A stretch of 64,000 nucleotides of DNA from Vagococcus fluvialis. Its GTDB lineage: Bacteria > Bacillota > Bacilli > Lactobacillales > Vagococcaceae. How positions within the stretch are numbered: position 1 is the first letter of the stretch; each line of letters opens with the position of its first letter. The stretch spans positions 184,979-248,978 of the forward strand of contig NZ_QPJV01000004.1 in assembly GCF_003337315.1 (NCBI RefSeq). The letters run 5' to 3'. Below, piece after piece: positions 55,102-63,776 of this stretch. Both the position numbers and the translations under genes were made by a program. The notes below the pieces were generated by a model. The model was not told the origin of the DNA. It saw only the letters and a list, made by a program, of their open reading frames with translations, and made no database searches.

Positions 55102-56234
55102 ATTACTTTCAAATGGGTACACAAATTATTTCAGGAAATGGTGCTTTAAAGGCATTAAAAGAAATCGAGATGACCTCAGTTTTAATTATTTGTGATCCTT
55201 ATATGGTTGAATCTGGCAAGATTGATGACGTAACAAGCCTTTTAGCTGGAAGAGAAATAGATGTTACAGTTTTTTCAGATATTATTCCAGATCCAACAAT
55301 TGAGGTGGTTGTTAAAGGTGTTGGAGAGATTTGTAGTTGTCAGGCAGATACGATTATTGCTTTAGGTGGTGGTTCGGCGATTGATTCAGCCAAAGCCATT
55401 AAAGAAGTTTATAGTCATTCAGCTACTCAAAAGGTTCAGTTAATTGCCATTCCAACTACTAGTGGAACAGGTAGTGAAGTAACTGCTTTTTCCGTTATTT
55501 CAGATAGCCAAAAAGCTGAAAAATATGCGTTAGTGGATGCTAGTATGATTCCTAATGTAGCTATTTTAGAGCCAAAACTAACAGAGACAGTTCCTAGTCA
55601 TATAACGGCTGATACAGGAGTTGACGTAATGACTCATTGCTTTGAAGCTTATGTTTCTTTAAAAGCAACTGATTTTACAGATGCTTGTGCGGAAAAAGGA
55701 TTAAGGATTGCTTGGAAAAATCTAGTTCAAGTAGTAGCTTTCGGTGAAGATTCTTATGGACGAGAAAAATTACTTAATGCTTCTTGTTTAGCAGGTATTG
55801 CTTTTAATGAAGCTTCTTTAGGAATCTGTCATAGTTTAGCCCATGCTTTAGGTGCTAAATTTCATATTCCTCATGGGCGAGCGAACGCTTTATTACTCCC
55901 TCATGTGATTGCTTATAATGCAGGCATGGATCTAAATCAAGAAACACAGACACTTTTTAAATACGAATCAATGGCTAAACTTTTAGGCATTGAATCAGGA
56001 ACAACACGTGGAACTGTTCAAAGTATGATTGCTCAATTAAATCGTCAAACTAAAAAAATGGGCATTCCTAGATATGTAACAGATTGTGGTGTTGATAAAG
56101 AAGTATTTATCAATGAAATTCCTGAAATGGCCAAACTTGCTATGAAAGATACTTGTACGTTAACTAACCCTCGAGTTCCGACTCATAAAGAATTAGAGCA
56201 GATTTATCTACAGTTATGCCAGGGGGGATATTAA
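55098..56234 (+). CDS. Iron-dependent alcohol dehydrogenase
   Basis: This 378-residue type III (Fe-ADH) enzyme has the NAD-binding GGGSAIDSAKAI, PTTSGTGSEVT, and the metal-binding GICHSLAHALGAKFHIPHGR. It would reduce acetaldehyde to ethanol, regenerating NAD+ inside the compartment for the aldehyde dehydrogenase. It corresponds in role to the alcohol dehydrogenase of other cut/eut loci. Overlaps the preceding gene (ATGA); AGGAGG precedes the start. Confidence 0.93.
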   Translation: MNYFQMGTQIISGNGALKALKEIEMTSVLIICDPYMVESGKIDDVTSLLAGREIDVTVFSDIIPDPTIEVVVKGVGEICSCQADTIIALGGGSAIDSAKAIKEVYSHSATQKVQLIAIPTTSGTGSEVTAFSVISDSQKAEKYALVDASMIPNVAILEPKLTETVPSHITADTGVDVMTHCFEAYVSLKATDFTDACAEKGLRIAWKNLVQVVAFGEDSYGREKLLNASCLAGIAFNEASLGICHSLAHALGAKFHIPHGRANALLLPHVIAYNAGMDLNQETQTLFKYESMAKLLGIESGTTRGTVQSMIAQLNRQTKKMGIPRYVTDCGVDKEVFINEIPEMAKLAMKDTCTLTNPRVPTHKELEQIYLQLCQGGY

Positions 56235-56809
56235 TGCGATTTATTACTGAGATTGACTTAAGAAATGACTATCGCCAAACTCCCTTTAACACGTACAAGC
56301 TGGCAACAAAGGACAAATTAACTTCTGAAGCTAGACAATTTTTACAAGATAGAAAAATAACAATAATCACAGAAGAACAAGTTGAAACAACTGAAATAGC
56401 TGGAGAAATAGATGTAACCAGTGTAGAAGATGAGCAGCTAAATTTAACAGCACAGCTACTATATACTGACACCTTAAAACTTGTTTTATTGGCTAAAGAA
56501 AAATGTTCTGATATTTGTGAGGAATTATATGCTATTAGTTTGGTGATTAAGCAAATGAGTAGTTCTAAAAAACAAGAGATTACCTTAAAGATGCCAAGTG
56601 AGACTAATGTTACTTGGCAAGATAAAGTTACTTTAAATCAATTGTTTAGCCAAGAAGGTGATCTGATTGTTCATCTGCTTAATTTAGAAGCTAAACTTAA
56701 TATCTTTAAAGAAGAGTCTAAAGAGGTTATGACTAGTGAACAAAAAGAGCAACTAGAAATAATTAGTTTTAAATTAAGATTTTTAACGGCACAACTAATA
56801 GGAGAATAG
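56234..56809 (+). CDS. EutT-like protein
   Basis: This 191-residue protein's N-terminus resembles EutT, the cobalamin adenosyltransferase of ethanolamine loci (RFITEIDLR and LTSEARQFLQDRKI). The remainder is helical, and the HX11CCXXC metal motif of enterobacterial EutT is absent; only Cys pairs near KCSDIC remain. CutC does not use B12, so adenosyltransferase activity would serve no obvious purpose here; a structural role is possible. ATG 56234 overlaps the previous stop by 1 base and follows AGGGGGG. Confidence 0.75.
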   Translation: MRFITEIDLRNDYRQTPFNTYKLATKDKLTSEARQFLQDRKITIITEEQVETTEIAGEIDVTSVEDEQLNLTAQLLYTDTLKLVLLAKEKCSDICEELYAISLVIKQMSSSKKQEITLKMPSETNVTWQDKVTLNQLFSQEGDLIVHLLNLEAKLNIFKEESKEVMTSEQKEQLEIISFKLRFLTAQLIGE

Positions 56810-56811
56810 AC

Positions 56812-57657
56812 ATGAAAAAATCCCACTATGATATATCTAAATATAATCAGTTCATCAATCAATTTGAAGAAGTTATGGAAACACCCAAAAAAAATACATC
56901 AACAACTTATTTTACTGGTGTTGACTTAGGGACAGCTTGTGTTGTATTAGCAGTCCTTGATGAGTCAGGGGAACCTGTGGCTGGGGCTTACGAATACGCA
57001 GATGTAGTCAGAGATGGGATGGTTGTGGATTATTTAGGTGCTATCGAAATCGTAACAAGATTAAAACAGACAATTGAAGCAAAGCTTGATTGTGAGCTGA
57101 TTTATGCCGCTTCAGCTATCCCACCAGGAACCGACAATCTAGATTCAGGGGCTATAAAAAATGTGATTGAAGCTTCAGGTTTTGAGCTTGTCAGCGTCCT
57201 AGACGAACCAACTGCAGCTAATCAGTTGTTAAATATTACTAATGGGGCTGTAGTTGATATTGGTGGTGGGACAACGGGCATCTCAATACTAGTAGACGGA
57301 GAAGTAATTGATGTATCTGATGAGGCGACAGGAGGTACTCATTTTTCTCTTGTTGTATCAGGTTCTTATGATATGCCTTTTGAAGAAGCAGAAATATACA
57401 AAAGAAACTCTAAAAATCATCAAGAACTCATAGGAATTTTGAAACCTGTTATTGAGAAAATTGCTTCAATTATTAAAAGACAAGTATCTACTTATCCAGT
57501 AGATGAAGTTTATTTGGTAGGTGGAACAGCTTGTTTAACGGGAATGGAAACAATTATTGAGTCTTATTTAGGAATTCCCACACATAAACCCATTAACCCG
57601 ATGTTTGTCACCCCACTTGGTATTGCTAAGAATTGTTTTAATGAACGAAGTAAATAA
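56812..57657 (+). CDS. EutJ-like actin/Hsp70-fold protein
   Basis: This 281-residue ASKHA-fold ATPase has phosphate-1 motif GVDLGTACVVLAV, phosphate-2 motif VDIGGGTTGISI and adenosine motif VGGTACLTGM. It matches EutJ, a presumed chaperone for microcompartment cargo. It lacks the Hsp70 substrate-binding domain, as EutJ does. It starts 2 bases after the EutT-like gene. Confidence 0.92.
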   Translation: MKKSHYDISKYNQFINQFEEVMETPKKNTSTTYFTGVDLGTACVVLAVLDESGEPVAGAYEYADVVRDGMVVDYLGAIEIVTRLKQTIEAKLDCELIYAASAIPPGTDNLDSGAIKNVIEASGFELVSVLDEPTAANQLLNITNGAVVDIGGGTTGISILVDGEVIDVSDEATGGTHFSLVVSGSYDMPFEEAEIYKRNSKNHQELIGILKPVIEKIASIIKRQVSTYPVDEVYLVGGTACLTGMETIIESYLGIPTHKPINPMFVTPLGIAKNCFNERSK

Positions 57658-57672
57658 AGGAGGTCATGATCG

Positions 57673-57969
57673 ATGGATTGTCGCATTATTAAAGCCCCAG
57701 GAGAAAACACTCTGGCCATTTTAAATAGAAGAAAAGGGTCAAGAGGTGATATTGAAAATCCTGGAGCAGTTGGATTAGTTCAAGGAAAGTTAATTGAAAT
57801 GGTATGCGCATCTGATATTGCTGAAAAAGCAGTAGGTGTCACAGTTGAAGATATTAGAGGAACTTGCCCCCAAAATATGATAATGTTGGCAATTTTCGGA
57901 GATGTGGCTTCTGTAACAGCAGCAATTGAGCAAATAAAGTTGAGGGAGAAGAAAAAAGAATGGTTATAG
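57673..57969 (+). CDS. GrpU-like BMC-H shell protein
   Basis: This 98-residue divergent BMC domain (VGLVQGKLIEMVCASDIAEK; IRGTCPQNMIMLAIFGDV) has an N-terminal extension RIIKAPGENTLAIL. It resembles GrpU-type shell proteins of glycyl-radical compartments, one of which binds an Fe-S cluster in its pore. The Cys in GTCPQN sits near the expected pore segment and is the best candidate ligand here; this is inferred. Overlaps the vertex protein gene by 10 bases; Shine-Dalgarno AAAGGAGG. Confidence 0.82.
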   Translation: MDCRIIKAPGENTLAILNRRKGSRGDIENPGAVGLVQGKLIEMVCASDIAEKAVGVTVEDIRGTCPQNMIMLAIFGDVASVTAAIEQIKLREKKKEWL

Positions 57970-58223
57970 CAGAATTAATAGATACTGTTTGGGCTACTCG
58001 TAAATCTGATCAACTTAATGGCATTAAATTTATGTTAGCTGAAGTAAAGGGCGGGACAAAAGAAGGGGAGAGATTAGTCGTTTGTGATGTGATTGGCGCA
58101 GGTATTGGTGATAGAGTGCTTGTTACCTTTGGCTCAAGTGCTAGAAGAATGTTGGAAAATGATTCAATCCCAGTAGATGCTGCCGTTATTGGCATTATTG
58201 ATGAGAGTTGTGAGTCCGTTTAA
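57960..58223 (+). CDS. BMC-P vertex protein (EutN/CcmL family)
   Basis: This 87-residue pentameric vertex protein closes the corners of the shell (VIAELIDTVWATRKSDQLNG; CDVIGAGIGDRVLVTFGSSA; VDAAVIGIIDE). Full length for the family. It is the only BMC-P gene in the window. ATG 57960 lies inside the end of the GrpU-like gene after GAGGGAGAAG. Confidence 0.95.
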   Translation: MVIAELIDTVWATRKSDQLNGIKFMLAEVKGGTKEGERLVVCDVIGAGIGDRVLVTFGSSARRMLENDSIPVDAAVIGIIDESCESV

Positions 58224-58245
58224 GTAATAAGAAAAGAGGATGTCC

Positions 58246-58857
58246 ATGAAAAGATTAATTTGTTATGCAGATATTGAAACAGCGCATCAACAAGGTGAAA
58301 ACTATCTAATAATAAATGAGGAAACGATTGTGACGCCTTTAGCGAAAGATTTAATGGAAGAGTATCAATTTCAAATTAGAAAAGAAAGTCAAAGTAGTGA
58401 TAATAAGTTAGATGAAGAAGATTTAGGTTTAAGTTTTTCTAAGGAGTCATTAATCGCTCTGCTTAGAAAAGTTTTAACAGAAGGTAACACTTCAACTAAC
58501 TATTTTGAAGCTGACACTCATAAAAATGGGTTGAAGGTCGTTAAAGGTGACACCGTTAAGTTATCAAAATTTGAAACAGCCAATGATAAAGATCAAGTGT
58601 TTTATCAAGAGTTAGTAGGGAAAAAAGAAATGCCAGTAAATGCTGGGATGTTAGAAATAACCGAATCCACTTTTGATTTAGATTTAACTGAAAATGAAAT
58701 TAATTATGTTGTTTCAGGTTCTTTAACATTTATCATTGATGGGACTAAATATCATGCTAAAGCAGGAGATACCATCTATATGCCAAATCATTCAAAAATC
58801 ACATGGTGTGTGAAAGATCATGTCAAACTATTTTACGTGACAGGTCCCACTAAGTGA
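58246..58857 (+). CDS. EutQ-like protein (cupin; possible acetate kinase)
   Basis: This 203-residue protein has a variable N-terminal half and a C-terminal cupin (about 100-203; INYVVSGSLTFIIDGTKYHA, AKAGDTIYMPNHSKITW), the EutQ pattern. EutQ of Salmonella has acetate kinase activity, which would convert PduL-made acetyl phosphate to acetate and ATP. No other acetate kinase gene is in the operon, so this role fits. ATG 58246 follows AGAGGA; the ATG at 58240 overlaps it. Confidence 0.85.
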   Translation: MKRLICYADIETAHQQGENYLIINEETIVTPLAKDLMEEYQFQIRKESQSSDNKLDEEDLGLSFSKESLIALLRKVLTEGNTSTNYFEADTHKNGLKVVKGDTVKLSKFETANDKDQVFYQELVGKKEMPVNAGMLEITESTFDLDLTENEINYVVSGSLTFIIDGTKYHAKAGDTIYMPNHSKITWCVKDHVKLFYVTGPTK

Positions 58858-58872
58858 AGTAAGGAGTAAAAG

Positions 58873-59481
58873 ATGAAGGAAGCAATAGGATTAATTGAAA
58901 CAATGGGAATTATCGCAGCCATTGAAGCTAGTGATGTTATGCTAAAAACTTCTAATGTCACTCTCCTTAATAAGGAAATCGTTAAGGGTGGTTTAGTTAC
59001 AGTTGTGATAACTGGAGACGTTAGTGCTGTTAAAACAGCCGTAGATGCAGCCGTAGTAGCTGTTAACCGTTTAGGAGTAGGGTTATTAATGAGTTCTCAT
59101 GTGATGGCTCGACCTGATAGGAGTATTGAGAGCTTACTACCTAAAACAAAAGAAAAATCAGAGAGTAGTTTTAGTGACGTAGAAGAATCTATAGAAGAAA
59201 TGCCAGTTGTCAGTGACTTAAATACTGAAATAGAAGAGATAGTAATAGAAGAAACAGTTATAGAATTACAAGATGATTTATCTGAAATCCAGATGAAAGA
59301 GTTACTAGACAATCATCAAAAAGAGACTGTTAGAAGTTATTTATTAGATAAAACAGTGGCTCAGCTAAGAGAGATGGCTAAGCAGCATAACGATTTTGTT
59401 ATTGAAAGAAAAGAATTATATCGTACCAATAAATCTGATTTAGTGGAGGGTATTATCAACTATTTAAGTAACCAATCGTAA
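58873..59481 (+). CDS. BMC-H shell protein with acidic linker and SAP/Rho-N-like tail
   Basis: This 202-residue protein has an N-terminal BMC domain (about 1-90; AIGLIETMGIIAAIEASDVM). A low-complexity acidic Ser/Glu-rich linker follows (about 91-150). The C-terminal helix-extended-helix (about 160-200; TVAQLREMAKQHNDF, then NKSDLVEGIINYL) resembles SAP or Rho N-terminal domains. EutK also joins a BMC domain to a nucleic-acid-binding-like domain, but of a different (winged-helix) type. The tail may bind nucleic acid or organise cargo; this is inferred. Confidence 0.85.
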   Translation: MKEAIGLIETMGIIAAIEASDVMLKTSNVTLLNKEIVKGGLVTVVITGDVSAVKTAVDAAVVAVNRLGVGLLMSSHVMARPDRSIESLLPKTKEKSESSFSDVEESIEEMPVVSDLNTEIEEIVIEETVIELQDDLSEIQMKELLDNHQKETVRSYLLDKTVAQLREMAKQHNDFVIERKELYRTNKSDLVEGIINYLSNQS

Positions 59482-59500
59482 AGGAAATGAGGAAGTGTAA

Positions 59501-61012
59501 ATGGTGAAGTTAGATAAAGATTTGTGTTCCATTCAAGAAGCACGAAATTTAGCTGAAAGTGGGAAAAAAGCAGCAAATGAGTTGGCAGATTTTTCCAATG
59601 AACAAATAGATAAAATTTTAAAAAATATGCGAGATGCCATTGAAAAACAAGCTTTATCATTAGCAAAATGGGCAGTAAAAGAAACTGGTTTTGGTAAAGT
59701 GGAAGATAAAGCTTATAAAAATCATGCCGCTTCTACATTATTATATGAAGAAATAAAAGATCAAAAAACAATCGGTATCATAGATGAAGACAAGGTGAAA
59801 GGCACTTTAGATGTGGCTGAACCAGTGGGCTTAGTGTTAGGAATTGTGCCTTCTACTAACCCAACATCAACAGTTATTTTTAAAGCAATGATTGCTATTA
59901 AATCACGAAATGCTATTTGTTTTGCCCCACATCCAACTGCAGCAGAGTGTACTAAAATGGCGGCAGATATTTTAAATCGTGCGGCAATTGAAGCAGGTGC
60001 TCCTGAAAATGTCATTAGTTGTGTGTCAACACCAACTATGGCATCAACGAATGAATTACTTCATTCGCCACATATTTCACTTATTATTGCCACAGGTGGT
60101 CCCGGTATGGTTAAAGCAGCATATAGCTCAGGTAAACCAGCAATTGGTGTAGGTGCAGGAAATTCTCCAGCCTATATTGAATCAACAGCAGACATCAAAC
60201 AAGCAGTGGCAACAATTATTGCAAGTAAAACATTTGATAACGGTACAATTTGTGCTTCAGAACAATCTATTGTTTGTGAGAGAAAAAATGAGTTAGAAGT
60301 CATTAAAGAGTTTGAAGCACAAGGTGGCTATTTTATGACTGAGGATGAGACTAGTCGTGTTTGCGACTTGTTATTTAAAGCTGGAAACGCAATGAACGCT
60401 AAGTTTGTTGGTCGAGATGCTCATGTGATTGCTGAAGCTGCAGGAATTACTATTCCTAAAGAAACAAAAGTGTTGTTAGGTCGACAAGGTGGAGTAGGAG
60501 CTGGTTATCCATTATCTTTTGAAAAATTAACAACTGTTTTAGCCTTTTATGTAGTAGAAGATTGGGAAGAAGCCTGTCATTTAAGTATTGATTTACTTCA
60601 AAATGGTATTGGACATACTATGAGTATTCATACGAATAATCGAGATATTGTGTTAAAATTCGCAGCAAAACCTGCTTCAAGAATCTTAGTTAATACAGGT
60701 GGAAGTCAAGGTGGAACTGGAATCAGTACTGGATTACCAATTTCCTTTACTTTGGGTTGTGGAACAAGTGGTGGTAGCTCTGTTTCTGATAACGTGAGTC
60801 CTAAGAATTTACTGAATATTAAAAAAGTAGCTTATGGCTTAAAAGACGTTACAACTTTAGTAGAAGACGACAAAAGTTTTCATATAGGGAGTCCTGAGCC
60901 TGTAAAAGAAAAAGCTTGTTTGACCCAAAAAAATAATTGTCCAAGTAAATCTATTGATATGGAAGAATTAACCAAAGTGGTAAGAAACGTTTTAATGGGA
61001 ATGAAAGATTAG
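59501..61012 (+). CDS. CoA-acylating aldehyde dehydrogenase
   Basis: This 503-residue enzyme of the EutE/CutF/PduP type oxidises acetaldehyde with NAD+ and CoA to acetyl-CoA. The catalytic Cys251 is in NGTICASEQ, with NAD-site motifs [16 protein letters not shown] and [17 protein letters not shown]. The N-terminal helix [18 protein letters not shown] is a probable encapsulation peptide. A C-terminal segment ([20 protein letters not shown]) is also amphipathic. GAGGAAGTG precedes the start. Confidence 0.94.
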   Translation: MVKLDKDLCSIQEARNLAESGKKAANELADFSNEQIDKILKNMRDAIEKQALSLAKWAVKETGFGKVEDKAYKNHAASTLLYEEIKDQKTIGIIDEDKVKGTLDVAEPVGLVLGIVPSTNPTSTVIFKAMIAIKSRNAICFAPHPTAAECTKMAADILNRAAIEAGAPENVISCVSTPTMASTNELLHSPHISLIIATGGPGMVKAAYSSGKPAIGVGAGNSPAYIESTADIKQAVATIIASKTFDNGTICASEQSIVCERKNELEVIKEFEAQGGYFMTEDETSRVCDLLFKAGNAMNAKFVGRDAHVIAEAAGITIPKETKVLLGRQGGVGAGYPLSFEKLTTVLAFYVVEDWEEACHLSIDLLQNGIGHTMSIHTNNRDIVLKFAAKPASRILVNTGGSQGGTGISTGLPISFTLGCGTSGGSSVSDNVSPKNLLNIKKVAYGLKDVTTLVEDDKSFHIGSPEPVKEKACLTQKNNCPSKSIDMEELTKVVRNVLMGMKD

Positions 61013-61027
61013 TAAAGAGGTAGTGTT

Positions 61028-61660
61028 ATGGCGAATTATGAGGAATTATTAGAATGTATCATTAATGAAATTAAACATAACAAGAGTAATAAGATAGTGC
61101 CAGTAGGGATATCTAACCGACATATTCATTTATCACAACAAGCAGTTATTAAATTATTTGGTGAAGGGTATGAGTTAACTCAGTTAAAACCTTTGTCTCA
61201 AACAGGTCAATTTGCTTGTAAGGAATGTGTGACTCTTTGTGGCCCTAAAGGTGTTATTGAAAAGGTTCGTGTATTAGGCCCTGTTCGTCAAGAAACACAA
61301 GTGGAGATATTGATGTCTGATACCTTTAAATTAGGTGTACCAGGAAAAGTTCGTATGTCAGGTGATATTCGCAACACACCTGGTTTGACACTTATTGGCC
61401 CTAAAGGATCTTTAGAATTAGAAGAAGGTGTCATTGTTGCTAGTCGACATATTCATATGTCAGAAGAAGAAGCAGCCGCTTTTAACGTTATTGATAAAGA
61501 AGAAGTTAGTTTAAAAGTACCAGGTATTAGAGGTGGTCTACTGGATAATGTTATGATTCGAGTAGATAAAAGTTTTAAGCTAGAATGCCATCTAGATACA
61601 GATGAAGCAAATGCAATGGGAATAACTCCAGGATTAAACCTAGAGATAATAAAAAAATAA
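61028..61660 (+). CDS. pduL: Phosphotransacylase PduL-type
   Basis: This 210-residue PTAC enzyme converts acetyl-CoA and phosphate to acetyl phosphate and CoA, recycling CoA within the compartment. The two His motifs of the two beta-barrel halves are present: GISNRHIHLS (about residues 27-36) and ASRHIHMSEEEA (about 138-149). The N-terminal helix (YEELLECIINEI) fits a targeting peptide. It follows the aldehyde dehydrogenase by 15 bases. Confidence 0.94.
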   Translation: MANYEELLECIINEIKHNKSNKIVPVGISNRHIHLSQQAVIKLFGEGYELTQLKPLSQTGQFACKECVTLCGPKGVIEKVRVLGPVRQETQVEILMSDTFKLGVPGKVRMSGDIRNTPGLTLIGPKGSLELEEGVIVASRHIHMSEEEAAAFNVIDKEEVSLKVPGIRGGLLDNVMIRVDKSFKLECHLDTDEANAMGITPGLNLEIIKK

Positions 61661-61690
61661 AAAAAGATACTATTATAGGAGGAAACAATA

Positions 61691-61972
61691 ATGAAATCAG
61701 ATGCACTAGGAATGGTTGAAACTAAAGGATTAATCGGCTCAATTGAAGCGGCAGATGCAATGGTAAAAGCTGCTAATGTAACACTTGTAGGAAAAGAATT
61801 AGTTGGTGGAGGAATTGTAACGGTTATGGTACGTGGGGATGTAGGAGCTGTTAAAGCTTCCACTGATGCAGGTGCAGCAGCAGCTCAACGAGTAGGAGAA
61901 TTATTATCTGTTCATGTGATTCCAAGACCTCATGCTGAAGTTGAAACAATCTTACCAGAAGCTAAGGCATAG
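61691..61972 (+). CDS. BMC-H shell protein (last copy)
   Basis: This 93-residue canonical BMC-H is nearly identical to the first shell gene product at 47045 (shared [20 protein letters not shown] and [10 protein letters not shown]), with conservative changes and a slightly longer tail. The two copies bracket the operon. Shine-Dalgarno AGGAGG. A terminator follows at once. Confidence 0.95.
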   Translation: MKSDALGMVETKGLIGSIEAADAMVKAANVTLVGKELVGGGIVTVMVRGDVGAVKASTDAGAAAAQRVGELLSVHVIPRPHAEVETILPEAKA

Positions 61973-61983
61973 TAAAAATAATC

Positions 61984-62024
61984 AACACACTTCTATTATC
62001 TCTATTAGTAGAAGTGTGTTTTTA
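61984..62024 (+). terminator. Terminator of the microcompartment operon
   Basis: AACACACTTCTA pairs perfectly with TAGAAGTGTGTT, then TTTA. The following flavoprotein gene starts 16 bases on, so it depends on readthrough or a separate promoter. Confidence 0.85.
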
Positions 62025-62039
62025 TTAGGAGGAGAAAGT

Positions 62040-63374
62040 ATGACAAAAACAATTATTATTGGCGCTAATCATTCTGGCATTGCAGCAGCTAATACAATAC
62101 TTGATAATGATCCTAATCATGAAGTTGTAATGATTGATCGAAATGACTGCATTAGCTACTTAGGCACAGGCTCTGCTTTATGGATTGGTCGACAAATTGA
62201 TTCTTATGATAATTTATTTTATACAAGTGGAGCTGATTTTGAAAAAAAAGGAGCCAAAGTTTACCTGAAAACAGAAGTAAATCATATTGATTTTGAATCA
62301 AAAAAAGTGACTTGTTTTTCTCATGAAAGAGGTCAATTTGATGAATCTTATGACCAATTAATTATAGGAACTGGATCAAAACCCATAGCATTAAATGTTC
62401 CAGGGAATGAATTAGCCAATATCCATTATTTAAAAACCTTTCAAGAGGCTAAGTTAATCGATCAGCTACTAGATCAAGAGGATGTTAAAACAGTGGCAGT
62501 CATTGGTGCTGGATATATTGGGATTGAAATAGCTGAAGCCGCTAAACTTAGAAATAAAAAAGTGCTATTGTTTGATGTGGGCAAGAGATCTGTACCATCG
62601 TATTTTGATGAGTGGTTAACAACTGATATGGATAAAGCCTTAAAAGATAATGGAGTGGAACTCCATTTTAATGAAGAAGTGAAGTCTATTCAAGGAGTTA
62701 ATAATAAAGTAGAAGGCATTACAACTAATCAAGGAACTTATCAAGTCGATGTAGTGATTAATGCCATTGGGTTTATGCCAAACACGTCTCTTGCTAAAAA
62801 TCAGTTAGAAACCTATAGAAATGGAGCTTATCTAGTTGACTCGTATCAACGAACTAGTGAACCAGATGTTTATGCTATAGGCGATTGCGGAACCGTATTT
62901 TCAAATGCTCTCAACAAACAAACCTATATTGCCTTAGCAACGAATGCTGTTCGTACAGGAATTGTTGCAGGATTAAATGCTGTAGGCATCAAAACAAAAT
63001 CTAATGGTGTTCAAGGATCAAATGGCATATCCATTTTTGGTTTAAACATGGTATCTACAGGTGTTTCAGTAGAATCAGCCTTAAAAAATAATATGGTTGT
63101 TGACTACACTGATTTTGAGGACTTACAAAAACCAGACTTTATGGAAAAAAATGATTTAGTCAAAATAAGAATTGTTTTTGAAAAAAATAGTAGAAGAGTT
63201 GTTGGGGCGCAATTATCTTCATATGAAGATATGTCATCAGTTATTCATATGTTTTCATTAGCCATTGAGAAGCAAGTGACTATAGATGAGCTAAAATTAT
63301 TAGATATTTTCTTTTTACCTCATTTTAATCAGCCTTATAACTATATTACAATGGCATCTTTAGGTGCTAATTAA
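62040..63374 (+). CDS. NADH oxidase-like flavoprotein lacking the redox cysteine
   Basis: This 444-residue protein has an FAD motif (IIIGANHSGIAAANTILDND), NADH motif (VAVIGAGYIGIEIAEAAKL) and C-terminal dimerisation domain of the water-forming NADH oxidase/peroxidase family. The essential Cys42 of that family (SFLSCGIAL) is replaced by Thr43 (SYLGTGSAL). A Cys is nearby at 37 (RNDCISY). Without the cysteine, H2O2-forming or another activity is more likely. Shine-Dalgarno AGGAGGAG inside the terminator tail. Its link to the choline operon is by position only. Confidence 0.85.
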   Translation: MTKTIIIGANHSGIAAANTILDNDPNHEVVMIDRNDCISYLGTGSALWIGRQIDSYDNLFYTSGADFEKKGAKVYLKTEVNHIDFESKKVTCFSHERGQFDESYDQLIIGTGSKPIALNVPGNELANIHYLKTFQEAKLIDQLLDQEDVKTVAVIGAGYIGIEIAEAAKLRNKKVLLFDVGKRSVPSYFDEWLTTDMDKALKDNGVELHFNEEVKSIQGVNNKVEGITTNQGTYQVDVVINAIGFMPNTSLAKNQLETYRNGAYLVDSYQRTSEPDVYAIGDCGTVFSNALNKQTYIALATNAVRTGIVAGLNAVGIKTKSNGVQGSNGISIFGLNMVSTGVSVESALKNNMVVDYTDFEDLQKPDFMEKNDLVKIRIVFEKNSRRVVGAQLSSYEDMSSVIHMFSLAIEKQVTIDELKLLDIFFLPHFNQPYNYITMASLGAN

Positions 63375-63776
63375 AATAAAAAATTTTAATAGGTTAAACA
63401 AAAAATATTTCATCTGAAAAAAGCTGTCTAAAAAATTTCTTATATAAAAGAGATTTTAAGACAGTCTTTTTGTTTATTTTTATGTTTATTAAATAACTAT
63501 GTTGCTAGTGCTTGGAATCTTTCGATTAGAATCTATATTATCAATTGTTAGAAAGATAGAGAATTTAATAAAAAATATAGCATGATACGGAGTAGTTAGT
63601 GGAAAAATATAAAACTCGTGGATTTTCTAAAAGGACGGCCAATCAAATCTACACATTTTATTACTAAAAACTCTCCTAACAAAACTCAAGTCTGTGCACT
63701 TTTTTACGAGATAACAAACTTAAAAGGTTGCGTCAAGAATTATGTGTAAATGGAAAAAACCATTCTGTCGGTTAAG
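63375..63776. other. Intergenic region before IS256-type element
   Basis: Apart from the terminator at 63417-63471, no ORF with a ribosome-binding site is seen. The stretch near 63725-63755 (GGTTGCGTCAAGAATTATGT and on) may hold the element's terminal repeat, but its partner lies outside the window. Confidence 0.5.
63417..63471 (+). terminator. Rho-independent terminator of flavoprotein gene
   Basis: An imperfect long stem pairs AAAAAG-CTGTCT-AAAA with TTTT-AGACAG-CTTTTT, followed by Ts. Confidence 0.75.

Noticed and set aside
61453..61863. 136-aa minus-strand ORF across pduL and the last shell gene
   Set aside because: Antisense shadow of two well-supported genes; low-complexity Ser/Thr/Pro composition and no ribosome-binding site.
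47045..61972. Propanediol or ethanolamine microcompartment
   Set aside because: There are no B12-dependent diol dehydratase or ethanolamine ammonia-lyase genes, and the signature enzyme has every diagnostic choline-lyase residue. The Eut-like accessory proteins are shared parts.
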